From contig CM055267.1 of NCBI GenBank assembly GCA_029237695.1, forward strand, positions 12,923,043 through 12,987,042: a stretch of DNA of 64,000 nucleotides, given 5' to 3'. How positions within the stretch are numbered: the stretch's first letter is position 1; every line of letters starts with the position of its first letter. Source of the DNA: Conchocele bisecta (taxonomy: Eukaryota > Mollusca > Bivalvia > Lucinida > Thyasiridae). The translations under genes and the position numbers were made by a program. A model generated the notes under the pieces. It searched no databases. It was given only the letters and a program-made list of their open reading frames with translations, and was not told the origin of the DNA. This document shows positions 10,704 through 19,670 of this stretch, piece by piece.

Positions 10704-11297
10704 TTATTGCATATAAAAGGGGTCGCGATCAATGTTTAAATGGGGCGCATCCAATCGCGATTGGTGTTTCGTAACTGTTTTTGGATGAATTGATGGGGGT
10801 TGTTTTCTCGATAAGGATTGGTGTAATAGGGGGTATTTCCACACGCACAGGGCACCAACAACTGCCAGACCACCACCAACAACCCAACTCCAATTCGTGA
10901 ATTGGGGTTCAATCGGATTCGCCCAACCTCAATTGGGTGTTGAGTGTGCTTGCAATTCGTGAATTGGGGGTGTTGTTGTACTCAACACTGTTGAACCCGA
11001 TTGCTCTGTCTTCAGATGTTTTGCTGTCTCCGTCCCCGATTGCAACGACTGTTTAGCCTCTCGAAGCTCGGCGAGTATTTTATCTTGTTTAACTTTTCGG
11101 GTGGCAGCCGCCGCCCTCCCAGCTGCCTGCCTTTTTGGGTTTTTATGTCGTGCAACCACCAACTCCAATCGTGATTGGGTTGGAGGATCAATCGGAGTTG
11201 GAAGTGCTGCAATCGGGTTCGATTGGGTTGGAGCAATCCCCAACGCTGTTGGAGATTGCTGTTCCGTCACTCTCGCGGGTGTGTCTTGTGTCATCAT
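10704..11297 (-). pseudogene. Basic Polinton protein with C-terminal membrane helix, in-frame stop
   Basis: Starting at 11297 (MMTQDTPARVTEQQS), a Pro/Thr-rich head is followed by a strongly basic helix with KNPKRQAAGRAAAATRKVKQ (about residues 52-71) and a Thr/Ser-rich linker. A TGA at 10929-10931 interrupts the frame; beyond it the same frame stays open and gives a membrane helix (WSWVVGGGLAVVGALCVW) and a basic tail ending at a TAA at 10704. The continuing frame argues that stop is a mutation, an error or a readthrough site. A basic, DNA-core-like segment plus an anchor suggests a virion protein; function unproven. Its start overlaps the end of the upstream gene. Confidence 0.6.
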
Positions 11298-12027
11298 TTA
11301 TGATATTAATATTAGGGCTTATAGTTCGTGGGCATATATGTCCAAATTGACAGTGTTTACCCGTGGTCAACGCGGTTGTCAGCGGAGCTAAGTACATTCC
11401 AAACTTGTGATAAATTGAGCAGCAGGCTGTTCTAAGAGTGTGACCTATAAAAGGGTCAGTCTCTAGATCGTCAATCAATCCCGCAGTGTTTGGTATAGGG
11501 AGAAGTATACTAACGGCCGTTGCGTGCAAATGAATAGCCGCCGATCCAAGAGTTTTTGTCATCTCCGCACCTAACCTAGATTCGTATCGCGCATACATTT
11601 TATCGATCTCCGCATCTGACATCTTATCCACCTGAAAAACTGAGAGACGCCTACCGAGATAATGCTCCGATTGTCCCCCAGCAACCAGCGCAGCTAGCCG
11701 CTCTCGTCGCGCCGCATTTTCATTTTCATTCGGAGTCGTTGCACTCAACCCAATACCAACCGCCGTTGGAGTTGGAGTTGATCCCGATTGCTCTGTCGGA
11801 GTTGATGTTTCATTATCTTTCAGGATGTTGGCAGTCGGAGTTGAGGTTTCTTCTATTAGCTGATCGAGAAGTTCGTCGCAGTTCATTATTGCTAATTTTC
11901 TTAAAATTAATTTAACTATTCTAACAAGTCTCATCACTTTAACATATTGCCAAGCGCACCACCCGATACTTATGATCACCATTATGCTCGCAACAAAGCT
12001 CGCAGCGGAGCACCAAATTGTTAACAT
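11188..12027 (-). CDS. Conserved Polinton protein of unknown function
   Basis: An open frame of 279 codons. The conserved-looking core (about residues 110-230) reads SDAEIDKMYARYESRLG, LGSAAIHLHATAVSILLPI and DLETDPFIGHTLRTACCSIY, resembling a helical protein I recall from other metazoan Polintons. Before it is a Thr/Pro-rich linker. Two starts are possible: ATG at 12027, which adds a hydrophobic N-terminal helix (SIMVIISIGWCAW), or ATG at 11886 (MNCDELLDQL), which lies directly behind TTAATTTTAAGAAAATTA, the same motif that precedes the gene at 14193. I favour 11886. The last ~36 codons overlap the next gene. No catalytic motif seen. Confidence 0.65.
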   Translation of the reverse strand: MLTIWCSAASFVASIMVIISIGWCAWQYVKVMRLVRIVKLILRKLAIMNCDELLDQLIEETSTPTANILKDNETSTPTEQSGSTPTPTAVGIGLSATTPNENENAARRERLAALVAGGQSEHYLGRRLSVFQVDKMSDAEIDKMYARYESRLGAEMTKTLGSAAIHLHATAVSILLPIPNTAGLIDDLETDPFIGHTLRTACCSIYHKFGMYLAPLTTALTTGKHCQFGHICPRTISPNINIINDDTRHTRESDGTAISNSVGDCSNPIEPDCSTSNSD

Positions 12028-12170
12028 TGTTAACCATTGTTCAGCATTTGTTCAACATTTGTTAAGCATTTGTTCAGCATTGTTCAGCATTTGTTCAGCA
12101 TTGTTCAGCAATTGCTAAGTATTGTTAAGCATTTACTCGGCAATTACTAACGAGCGTTAAGTAATTGCTA
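12017..12170. repeat. Iteron-like 10-11-bp repeats (TTGTTCAGCA type)
   Basis: About thirteen imperfect copies of ATTGTTCAGC or ATTTGTTCAGC, drifting to ATTGTTAAGC, in direct orientation. The 10-11-bp spacing equals one helical turn. The tract lies between the ATPase stop and the next gene on the same strand. Confidence 0.75.
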
Positions 12171-12183
12171 ATTAATTATAAAA

Positions 12184-12852
12184 TTAATTGATAACTTCGT
12201 AAGCAGTTGGTTGATCAGTCTTTAGCAAAAGCTTGGCGTGCTTAGTTTCCGAAAGCATCTGTCGAACCTCCAGGCGCTCCTCGCGTGTTGGGATAACGTC
12301 CTTCTCTCGAAGACAGTCATCGAATGAGTCTCGGTCCTTGCAGTGAAAGAGGGCGACCCATTTCGTTTGCTCGCGCAGATCCTTGAGGACGGCGTTGTAC
12401 TTTTGAGTGGATATCCATACGCTTTGCCTAGCATGGCGGCCAGAAAATGCGAGCTCGGAGAGCATGTCCTTCTTTTTGGTCATCGCCGCCTTGGCTGAGC
12501 AATCGTCAATCACGTATAGGGTGGGCTCACCCTGGAATATTTGGTATAAACCACGTAGCCAATCGTGAAGCCTATCACCGGGGTCAATAACGTATACCTC
12601 AGGGTCGGTCCATATCCACGGGCGCCGCTGATAAGTATCGTTGTGCCGCACAGTGGGACACAGGATCACAATGTGACGAAAGGCATCGCGGTAGGAGCCC
12701 TCGAGCAAGTCTGGGATGAAAACCGTTTTTCCACATCCTGTCTGCCCACATATTATGGCAGAGTGGGCATCTCCAATCGTGAATTGGTATTGATTGCTAA
12801 TTAATTCTTTAGAATTATTAAAATCAGTAGAGCGCTGAGACGTATCGACCAT
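12184..12852 (-). CDS. Polinton genome-packaging ATPase (FtsK/HerA type)
   Basis: The 222-residue protein powers DNA translocation into the capsid. Walker A is GQTGCGKT at residues 36-43; Walker B is TLYVIDD at 111-117; a downstream SGRHARQSVWISTQ segment (about 135-148) holds the sensor glutamine and candidate arginine finger. Length and motif order fit the A32-like packaging ATPases of Polintons, adintoviruses and related double-jelly-roll viruses. The frame is fully open. Its start overlaps the end of the major capsid gene by 29 bp on the same strand, a packaging and capsid pairing that supports both calls. A palindrome CCAATCGTGAATTGG lies in its early coding region (12773-12787). Confidence 0.93.
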   Translation of the reverse strand: MVDTSQRSTDFNNSKELISNQYQFTIGDAHSAIICGQTGCGKTVFIPDLLEGSYRDAFRHIVILCPTVRHNDTYQRRPWIWTDPEVYVIDPGDRLHDWLRGLYQIFQGEPTLYVIDDCSAKAAMTKKKDMLSELAFSGRHARQSVWISTQKYNAVLKDLREQTKWVALFHCKDRDSFDDCLREKDVIPTREERLEVRQMLSETKHAKLLLKTDQPTAYEVIN

Positions 12853-14119
12853 CTTCGATGTTGAGTTGTGCGACTGTAATTATATATAAGTACACGTTCA
12901 ATGGCCCGGCTCCGTCCGCCTCTTTGGTTATCTGGATCGTCACACCCTCGCTAGCGTTCTCAACTTGGCGTCCGCTACCGTGTATTTGGTCGTCGTCGCT
13001 GGCTCGCATGTCTAGCCATAACGCGTATTTGGTATTCAGAAACTCCGCGATGGAGACGGCCGAAAGATGCAGGTCTTTGGCAACTGCGGCAACCTCCGGA
13101 GAGCACTTAGAGCCACCAGCAAACTGCTTTCTTACTTCGTCCCACTGCTGGTGCGCGCGAAGACCCGCGCTGTAGAGTTGATTGGGGACTCCCTCGATCG
13201 TCATCTCTACGTTCGTGATTTTGGGGTTATAGAATTTGTCGGTTTTTCTAGCACCGACCGCGAACCGAGCCTCCTCGAACAGCATCAGTATACCTTTCAT
13301 CGAGCGGGCGGGTACGTTGACGTTAATATTCCACAATGTGTCGCCTTTGTCTTTCGTCATCTTGCGGTGACGAAGAACTCGGTCGTAAAGTATGGCAACG
13401 CGCCCGGCGTACTGGGTTCTGATTAATCGCGCGAGTTCGGGCATCGTGACCATGTCGTACTCCAGCGACACATTATCGATCGTATACGTCGATAACATGT
13501 CGGTGGCTATGCGAACTCGGCCGTAGTCGTTGAACGTTAGTTCGTATTCGAGGCGGTCAGCCAAAGCACTCTGATAGTAGGGCATGTGACTCTCCAGCAA
13601 CTCAAAGTCGAGCGGAATGTAGAAGCGGTTGCCGTAAGCGGCCGCGACCGCGTTGTCGCTCGCGTTGTTATCTGCCTTGTTACCAGCCCCGATTCTAAGT
13701 TTGGTTACGTTCTTATTTCGGCTGGTGTCAATACCCTGATAGACAGCGTTTTCGCGCTCTTGCGCCGTCTTCCACAGGTCCTGATAACAATGGTAGACGT
13801 CGCTGTCATCGATCGACATCACCTCATTACCAGAAATCTTTATCATGGTCTTCTTGACTATGGCGCGACCCAGGTTCTGAACAACGGTTCGGTCCTCGTC
13901 CGTCGACGTCAGCGAAATAGTGAAAGCGAGACGAAGAGTCCCCGGCACAATGACGTCGTTAGCTCCGAGGTTGGGGAAGCGGACCAAGAGCTGCTGGTTC
14001 TGGTCGATCGTCGATGGGTTGTTCGTAATAACGACACTCTGTCTCACGCCTTTTGCCCCGAGGGGCTCACGCAGTCTGCGGTATGGATTGAGTTTGCGAC
14101 CGTATTGACTCGAAGACAT
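12824..14119 (-). CDS. Polinton major capsid protein (hexon-like, double jelly roll)
   Basis: The 431-residue protein begins MSSSQYGRKLNPYRRLREPL and contains PGTLRLAFTISL (about 57-68), IPLDFELLESHMPYYQSAL (about 170-188), and the block YNPKITNVEMTIEGVPNQLY near 300-320. This block and the overall length are those I associate with Polinton/adintovirus hexons, which trimerise to form the icosahedral shell. It is uninterrupted and richer in G+C than the flanking host DNA. It is followed with a 29-bp overlap by the packaging ATPase and is transcribed away from the gene at 14193 through a short AT-rich region. No transmembrane segment. Assignment rests on recalled family features, not on a search. 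Confidence 0.85.
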   Translation of the reverse strand: MSSSQYGRKLNPYRRLREPLGAKGVRQSVVITNNPSTIDQNQQLLVRFPNLGANDVIVPGTLRLAFTISLTSTDEDRTVVQNLGRAIVKKTMIKISGNEVMSIDDSDVYHCYQDLWKTAQERENAVYQGIDTSRNKNVTKLRIGAGNKADNNASDNAVAAAYGNRFYIPLDFELLESHMPYYQSALADRLEYELTFNDYGRVRIATDMLSTYTIDNVSLEYDMVTMPELARLIRTQYAGRVAILYDRVLRHRKMTKDKGDTLWNINVNVPARSMKGILMLFEEARFAVGARKTDKFYNPKITNVEMTIEGVPNQLYSAGLRAHQQWDEVRKQFAGGSKCSPEVAAVAKDLHLSAVSIAEFLNTKYALWLDMRASDDDQIHGSGRQVENASEGVTIQITKEADGAGPLNVYLYIITVAQLNIEDGRYVSALY

Positions 14120-14192
14120 AATTTAGTGAAACTATATTAAACCCGTATGGTTTTGTCTTTAATACATAATTAATTTTAAGAAAATTATAAAG
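14120..14192. promoter_or_regulatory. Bidirectional promoter region between capsid and 14193 gene
   Basis: The 73-bp space between divergent starts contains TTAATTTTAAGAAAATTATA immediately before the + strand ATG at 14193. The motif is nearly its own reverse complement, so it can be read toward the capsid gene too. The same 18-mer precedes the ATG at 11886. Confidence 0.55.
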
Positions 14193-15482
14193 ATGGATGA
14201 TTTTAACATGGACAACTACGATCTCACTACGGGCGACCGAGACGATTACCTCGATGGTGATGATGATGATTATAATGACGAAACACCCTTGATACAGCCT
14301 CCAGTTCCAATCCAATCGCAAAAGGGGGAATTAGGTGGCGCTACCAACACCATTAGTCTAAGTAAGGAATTAGTCGAGTCCGCTGTAGACGACTTCTACA
14401 ACAATTTTGCAGACAAAGGTGTGGTCCCATCTGTCGGCCGTGACTACTCCAAGTTCGAATTGGATCTGCGTGGTAGATTGCGACTAAAAGCATCAAATGT
14501 CCCGATCGTCAACACGATGACCGGTAAACCCCTAGCGCTGAGCACCATTGCCGGAAACCGGGGCGGTGATGAAATCATAAGGAGCGAACTAGGATTCGTA
14601 GATTGGAAAAAGGGTAAAAAAATTATGCCGACCCGCGCTGTAGAGGCCCTACAGTCTACCGACGAAACGATGGCGAAGACGGCCGCCGATATAGAAACTG
14701 TTGAGCTCAGCGAACTCCCTCGAGTAGCCACCGACGCTATTAACACGATGGAGCTCAACGAAAGTGAGATAGACGAAATACTCAGGACGATGAATGACCC
14801 ACCGTTACCTCTTCGCGAACTCCGGGGCCTCGATAAGGTTATGCAAATGGTCCGGGGCGAACTGGTCCTTAACCTCGCCAAACTCTCGTCGCTGGATGAA
14901 CATATCGCGCTAGAAGAAAGAAAACTGGAGGAAGCGGGTGGCGATAGAGAATCTACCGAGCGGATCACCGAACGCCTGCGGTCGTTGCGGGACGAAAGAG
15001 AAGCTCGCTTGCAGGCTGCATCGACTAACCGTGAGGCTCTCCGCACCCAAATAAGTCTCGAGGGTCCTGCACGAGGAGACGATACTCGTTGAGCGTCTTC
15101 GCACTCTGTTCAGAGAGCAGGGTGTCACGATAGCAAGCATCCTCGTTGCTATCAGCATGACTATATCGACCATAGTTCTAGCTTTCACTGGTGGTGCGGC
15201 TCCACCACCCGCGCCAGCACCCACACCACCACCCGCGCCATCCGGCGGAGCCAAGGAGTGGGTCAAAAAAACAACTAAAAGCCCTCGCCAGTCTCCTGGC
15301 TAAATTAGCCGAAAAGGCGGCTGCCGCACTACCTGGACTGATCAGAAGTATCGTTTCTTACTTGCTATCTATATTATCAAAAACGGCCGGATGGCTAGCC
15401 AAAAATACCTGGGCTTTAATCGTGACAATCGCCGGTCTCCTACTATTCTTCGCCAGAGAGTTCCTAAAACCAAAGCGTGAAT
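14193..15482 (+). pseudogene. Polinton membrane/coiled-coil protein, two frameshifts
   Basis: The protein starts with an acidic head (about residues 1-30, many Asp), then GRDYSKFELDLRGRLRLK, a charged helical region (about 190-290) predicted coiled-coil, and, after a one-base frame change near 15088, an FREQGVTIASILVAISM segment with a transmembrane helix and a Pro/Ala linker (15196-15248). A second shift occurs in the A-run near 15266-15272; after it a Lys/Ala/Leu amphipathic region leads to a final hydrophobic helix (WALIVTIAGLLLFFARE). I recall this multi-segment protein from cnidarian and mollusc Polintons, but its role is unknown, possibly a minor virion membrane protein. It is driven from the bidirectional region shared with the major capsid gene. 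Confidence 0.75.
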
Positions 15483-16897
15483 AATCCGATCGCCACGAGG
15501 GCGACGACGAGCCCTAATTTCTCCTCCTCGTGTGTTGTGCTTCCAATCTCGATTGGTGTTTCAACATTGTTGATGATTGGATTTGGGGAACTCGATGGTG
15601 CATCCAATTTACGAATTGGGGGTACTGGGTTCGATTGTGTTGAGGGAGGTGTATCCATTTTGTGTTTTGGGCGTTTTATGAAATCGGTTCCACTTACAAC
15701 CTCAACACTGTTGAACCCGATCATGTTGGGGGTGCGCTTGATGATATCCGTGTTCATGTTACCGTTGTGGCCGATTTTTTGATTGGCGGTGGCGATTACG
15801 ATCTGATTATTGTAACCGTCAACCGGGTCGTCTCGTAGTATCATATTGCTCGGCGCCATATAAAGACCTATTCCAAATACATAGTCTACTGGAGTGCTGG
15901 CATTCTGCAAAACGTCTTGATAATTCTGGATTGCCTTCTCCAGGTCCACCCTAGCTGAGATGGCGTCCTCTACAAGTGCCAAGAATTGTTTTTGTGCATC
16001 AAACGCTGTTCCCGTGCCCAGTATAGAACTGCGAGTTTGCTTCTGTGCACCGAGGATGGCCCAGACGTACGTGCGAATGGAGTCGTTGACGCGAGTAACC
16101 CCGGCCTGCGTGAACCCTAGACCCTTATCTAACATAAATGTACGTCACGCGTTCTGAACCTCAGCAGCCTGCTGTATGTAATCGACGTGAGCCCGTTTCG
16201 GAGGTAACATTTTACAAGAAAACACGCCACAGTGCCGACCTCCAGACACTTCCGTCCCGAAAGTCATAGTCGCGGGGTCAAAATTCCCGGCGTTCCGACT
16301 GACGATGTGGTCACCTTAGTGATCGTGTCTAAAATCAGTCTGCGTCCAATTCCCGGACTGGCCCCGAATGAGAACGTCCCCGAGGCCAGTGCTGGTAGGA
16401 AATGCTTTCTGTCTCCAGTCCGCGTCTTTTGAAACGTTAAATTCGTTACACAGTCTTTCAAACGCCATACGGTCGTATGCGTTGGAAATGGGATCCCAGG
16501 CGTCGTCTTAAGGTAGTGAAATACCTAGTTCTTTGAGAATCCTCCTAATAGTATAATACGCGTGAAAGTTGTAGACACTTCGGAGCATGACATTCTTGGA
16601 TGTTAGATGGTCTTTATGTGAAACTCCACACCCGACTGTTGCCCACCATACAGCGAAATTTATTTGGTTCTGCCAAAACTGCATCGGTGTTGCTTTCCAC
16701 CAGTTTATCGCCTCCATCGTAGTAATCTTGGGCAGCCTATATTGTTCAAAGATGTTAGGGAAATTGGTGGTAAAGCCACTGTCCGGTCTAACCGTTACGG
16801 TTGGGTGTACAAAGCGGTTAACAACGTCTTTTTGCGTGTATTTACCACCGACCGCGTACTTTGCATTAGAATTAAAGCTAAATGCTTTGGTATCCAT
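15464..16897 (-). pseudogene. Large Polinton virion-type protein with stops and a frameshift
   Basis: Three open segments make one ~478-codon gene. From 16897: MDTKAFSFNSNAKYAVGGKY and VHPTVTVRPDSGFTTNFPNI, to a TAA at 16508-16510. The same frame continues (WDPISNAYDRMAFERLCNEF) to a shift near 16310-16330, then another stop (TGA, 16145-16147) with the frame again continuing through LGFTQAGVTRVNDSIRTYVW and ILGTGTAFDAQKQFLALVED to a Pro-rich linker and a C-terminal hydrophobic helix (LGLVVALVAIGLFTLWF). I recall this protein as well conserved in Polintons; a structural or packaging role is likely but not shown. It ends overlapping the 3' end of the convergent gene by about 19 bp, and starts back to back with the penton gene. 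Confidence 0.75.
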
Positions 16898-16911
16898 TGA
16901 AAGATATTATT

Positions 16912-17610
16912 ATGTTTGCTACTATCACTAATGTTCAAAAAGGGAGTTGTGAACTTCAAAAGTCAATCGATAACTGTTGCGGAAAACGCCGGGTAGGCCT
17001 CAGATCAATCACGTTCACGTTCGGGTGGAAAAACATCAAAACGTACGAGAGAATCAGAGCCGTAGATCCTTTAGATTTAGACGACCCTATTCATTCAGCT
17101 GCCACATTACGTCCTGGCCTTTGGGGTTTCGGAGATCTCCAAGCTTTAATGGCGGCGAAGATTCCTGGTTTAGCCGCTCTCGAAATCGAAAAAGCCACGG
17201 GGCTTGCGACATTGTACGTTTATAAAAAATTAGATATCACCCCGGGGTTGGCCTCAATGTTAAGATTAAACCGTTCACCGCCTTACGACGAGGGTGAACG
17301 GTTTGTTGTGGGGTCGATCACGGGGATGACCCCAATAAACTTTGCCTTCACAAAAACTCTCGGGGTGCACCTGGATCGGGTGAACACATCGTACAACACG
17401 GTAGACGGCACTCCCAGCACATTACTGAAAACCGTGCCAGCCAGCGACTGTTTCTTTGGTGAGACTGTGACCTTAGACTTCCCACACCCCGAGATGAATG
17501 TTTTGGAAACGGGACACATCCACGAATTTACGGTCTCTATTCTCGATGATCAAGCGAGAAAGTTGAAAAACGATTTCCCGATTTCGGTCGTTCTCGAAAT
17601 TTCCAATTAA
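16912..17610 (+). CDS. Penton-like minor capsid protein (single jelly roll)
   Basis: A 232-residue protein from MFATITNVQKGSCELQ. The body is beta-strand-rich; the C-terminus HEFTVSILDDQARKL...ISVVLEI is the segment I associate with Polinton and adintovirus pentons, which occupy the capsid vertices and anchor fibres. The start at 16912 was preferred because upstream in-frame codons overlap the divergent neighbour's coding start. The frame is completely open. It sits between the back-to-back 15464-16897 gene and the fibre-like gene, consistent with a vertex complex. Assignment is from recalled features and context; moderate certainty. Confidence 0.7.
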   Translation: MFATITNVQKGSCELQKSIDNCCGKRRVGLRSITFTFGWKNIKTYERIRAVDPLDLDDPIHSAATLRPGLWGFGDLQALMAAKIPGLAALEIEKATGLATLYVYKKLDITPGLASMLRLNRSPPYDEGERFVVGSITGMTPINFAFTKTLGVHLDRVNTSYNTVDGTPSTLLKTVPASDCFFGETVTLDFPHPEMNVLETGHIHEFTVSILDDQARKLKNDFPISVVLEISN

Positions 17611-17684
17611 TTAATTTTATAATTGTTTAAAATTAATTAGAATTAAACGCATGTTCGTAATATATATTATCAACATTATTGAAA
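17611..17684. promoter_or_regulatory. AT-rich spacer before the fibre-like gene
   Basis: Contains TTTTATAATTGTTTAAAATT, similar to the AT-rich motif before other structural genes, 50-80 bp upstream of the ATG at 17685. Confidence 0.35.
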
Positions 17685-19650
17685 ATGAGTATATACGGAC
17701 CAGGTAGTTCTTCCAATTCCAATCGGGATTGGGTGACAAATATAAATTCAAAGAATTTGGAACCGACAGAGGGCGACTTTTTAACTACCCAAAAAACAAA
17801 GGCCTTGATCAATAGAACTATATCGGTGGCCACGGACGAGATTCACAAGAGTCTACTATCACAACTTAGAGAATATGCCCTGGCTGTGAATACACAAAGT
17901 CGTGAAGAAACGCATACGGAACTAAACGAACTAGGTGAAAAAATAACCAAATTTCGAAAAGAGGCCCGGTTGGGGATTGATAAAGTCCGAGAAGACCACC
18001 AGGCGGACCTTACGGAGGCTTATGATGCGTTGCGCTTAGAGGACTATCTCATCGGTGAAGCGACACTTACCGAACTAGACGGGAAAATAACGAAATTTCG
18101 AAAAGAGAGCAGTTCGGATATTGATAAAGTCCGAGAAGACCACCAGGCGGCCCTTACGGAGGGTTATGATACGTTGCGCTTAGAGGACTCTCTCATCAGA
18201 GATGTGGCACTTACCGAACTAGACAAGAAAATAACCAAATTTCGAAAAGAGGCCACGTCGGGTATTGAGAAAGCCCGAGAAGACCACCAGGCGGACATTA
18301 CGGCGGCTTATGAGGTGTTGCGCTCAGAGGACTCTCTCATCAGAGAAGCGGCGGTTGCCGAACTAGACGGGAAAATAACCAAATTTCGAAAAGAGACCAA
18401 CGGTCGGGTATTGATAAAGTCCGAGAAGACCACCAGGTGAACCTTGCGGAGGCCATTGCGGAGGCTTATGATGCGTTGCGCTTAGAGGACTCTCTCAGCA
18501 AAGAAGCGACACTTACTGAACTAGACGGGAAAATAGCCGAATTTCTGAAAGAGACCAGGTCGGGGGTTGAGGGGGTCCGAGAAGACCACAAGGAGGCCAT
18601 TGCGGAGGCTTATGGGGCGTTGCGCTCAGAGGACTCTCTCAACAGAGAAGCGGCACTTAGTGAACTAGACGAAAAAATAACCGAATTTCGAAAGGAGGCC
18701 CGGTTGGGGGTTGAGGGGGTCCGAACGGGTATTGAGAAAGCCCGAGAAGACCACCAGGCTGACATTACGGAGGTTTATGGGGTGTTGCGCTCAGAGGACT
18801 CTCTCATCAGAGAAGCGGCGGTTGCTGAACTAGACGGAAAAATAACTGAATTTCAAAAAGAGGCCCGGTTGGGTGTTGAGGGGTCCGAACTGGTATTGAG
18901 AAAGCCCGAGAAGACCACCAGGCAGCCCTTGCGAAGGCTTATGAGGTGTTGCGCTCAGAGGACTCTCTCATCAGAGAAGCGGCGGTTGCTGAACTAGACG
19001 GGAAAATAACCGAATTTCAAAAAGAGGCCCGGTCGGGTATTGAGAAAGCCCTAGAAGGCCACCAGGCGACCATTACGGAGGCTTATGATGCGTTACGCTT
19101 AGAGGACTCTCTCAGCAGAGAAGCGGCACTTACCGAACTAGACGGAAAGATAACCGAAGTTTCCGATAAACTGAAACATGATCGTAGAGCCGCGACCAAA
19201 GCTCTTCGTACTGAGACCCATATCTCTCTCGAGGGGCTTACCGGATTGGTGCAAACAATGAAAACACCAAAACGTGCCATAACAGTTTGGGCTGAGAAGC
19301 GGGGCCCATTGGTTGAGGGGCACTATGAATATTCGTTCGGTGCCAAAGCGAGTAATAAATGTGGGGGATACGCTATGACAGCTGCAGGTGAAGTTATCCG
19401 AATGGCGGTCTGCTCGGTTAATGCTAGTGGTAAACCTGTGGGCGCGTTCACGATAAATCTTGTAGTAGATGGGGAAGAACGGGGGGTTGGAGTCACTAAA
19501 ATCGCTGGAGATAGTTCGACGGTGGTTTCGTTCGCCGGTTATGATCGAATTAGACTTTCCCAAGGTAGTGTTATTAACTTTGTTACGAAAATCGGTGACC
19601 CAGAGAGTTCTTCCACTATTGTCTCATTGTTAATTGAACTTATTTTGTAA
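17685..19650 (+). pseudogene. Fibre-like attachment protein with 48-residue repeats, frameshifted
   Basis: The chain has three parts. The N-terminal tail (MSIYGPGSSSNSNRDWV) could dock on the penton. A shaft of about eight coiled-coil repeats, each near 48 residues (144 bp), carries the recurring pattern REDHQAD and TELDGKITKFRKE. A C-terminal globular head (about 19276-19647) starts TVWAEKRGPL, contains YEYSFGAKASNKCGGYAMT and ends in beta-rich sequence. This tail-shaft-head layout is that of viral fibres that bind cells; the head pattern is one I recall from Polinton and tail-fibre proteins. Two frame changes fall inside the repeats (about 18420 and 18890), so the whole protein is not made as read. 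Unit lengths vary (144 to ~165 bp), implying recombination between repeats. Confidence 0.75.
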
Positions 19651-19670
19651 ATACTAATATATTGAAAATC

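Noticed and set aside
13586..14140. 184-codon frame antisense to the major capsid gene
   Set aside because: Shadow of the capsid gene; the capsid frame has recognisable family blocks and this one none.
14444..15046. 200-codon Ser/Arg-rich frame antisense to the 14193 gene
   Set aside because: Composition is that of an antisense shadow of a Glu/Arg/Leu coiled-coil gene.
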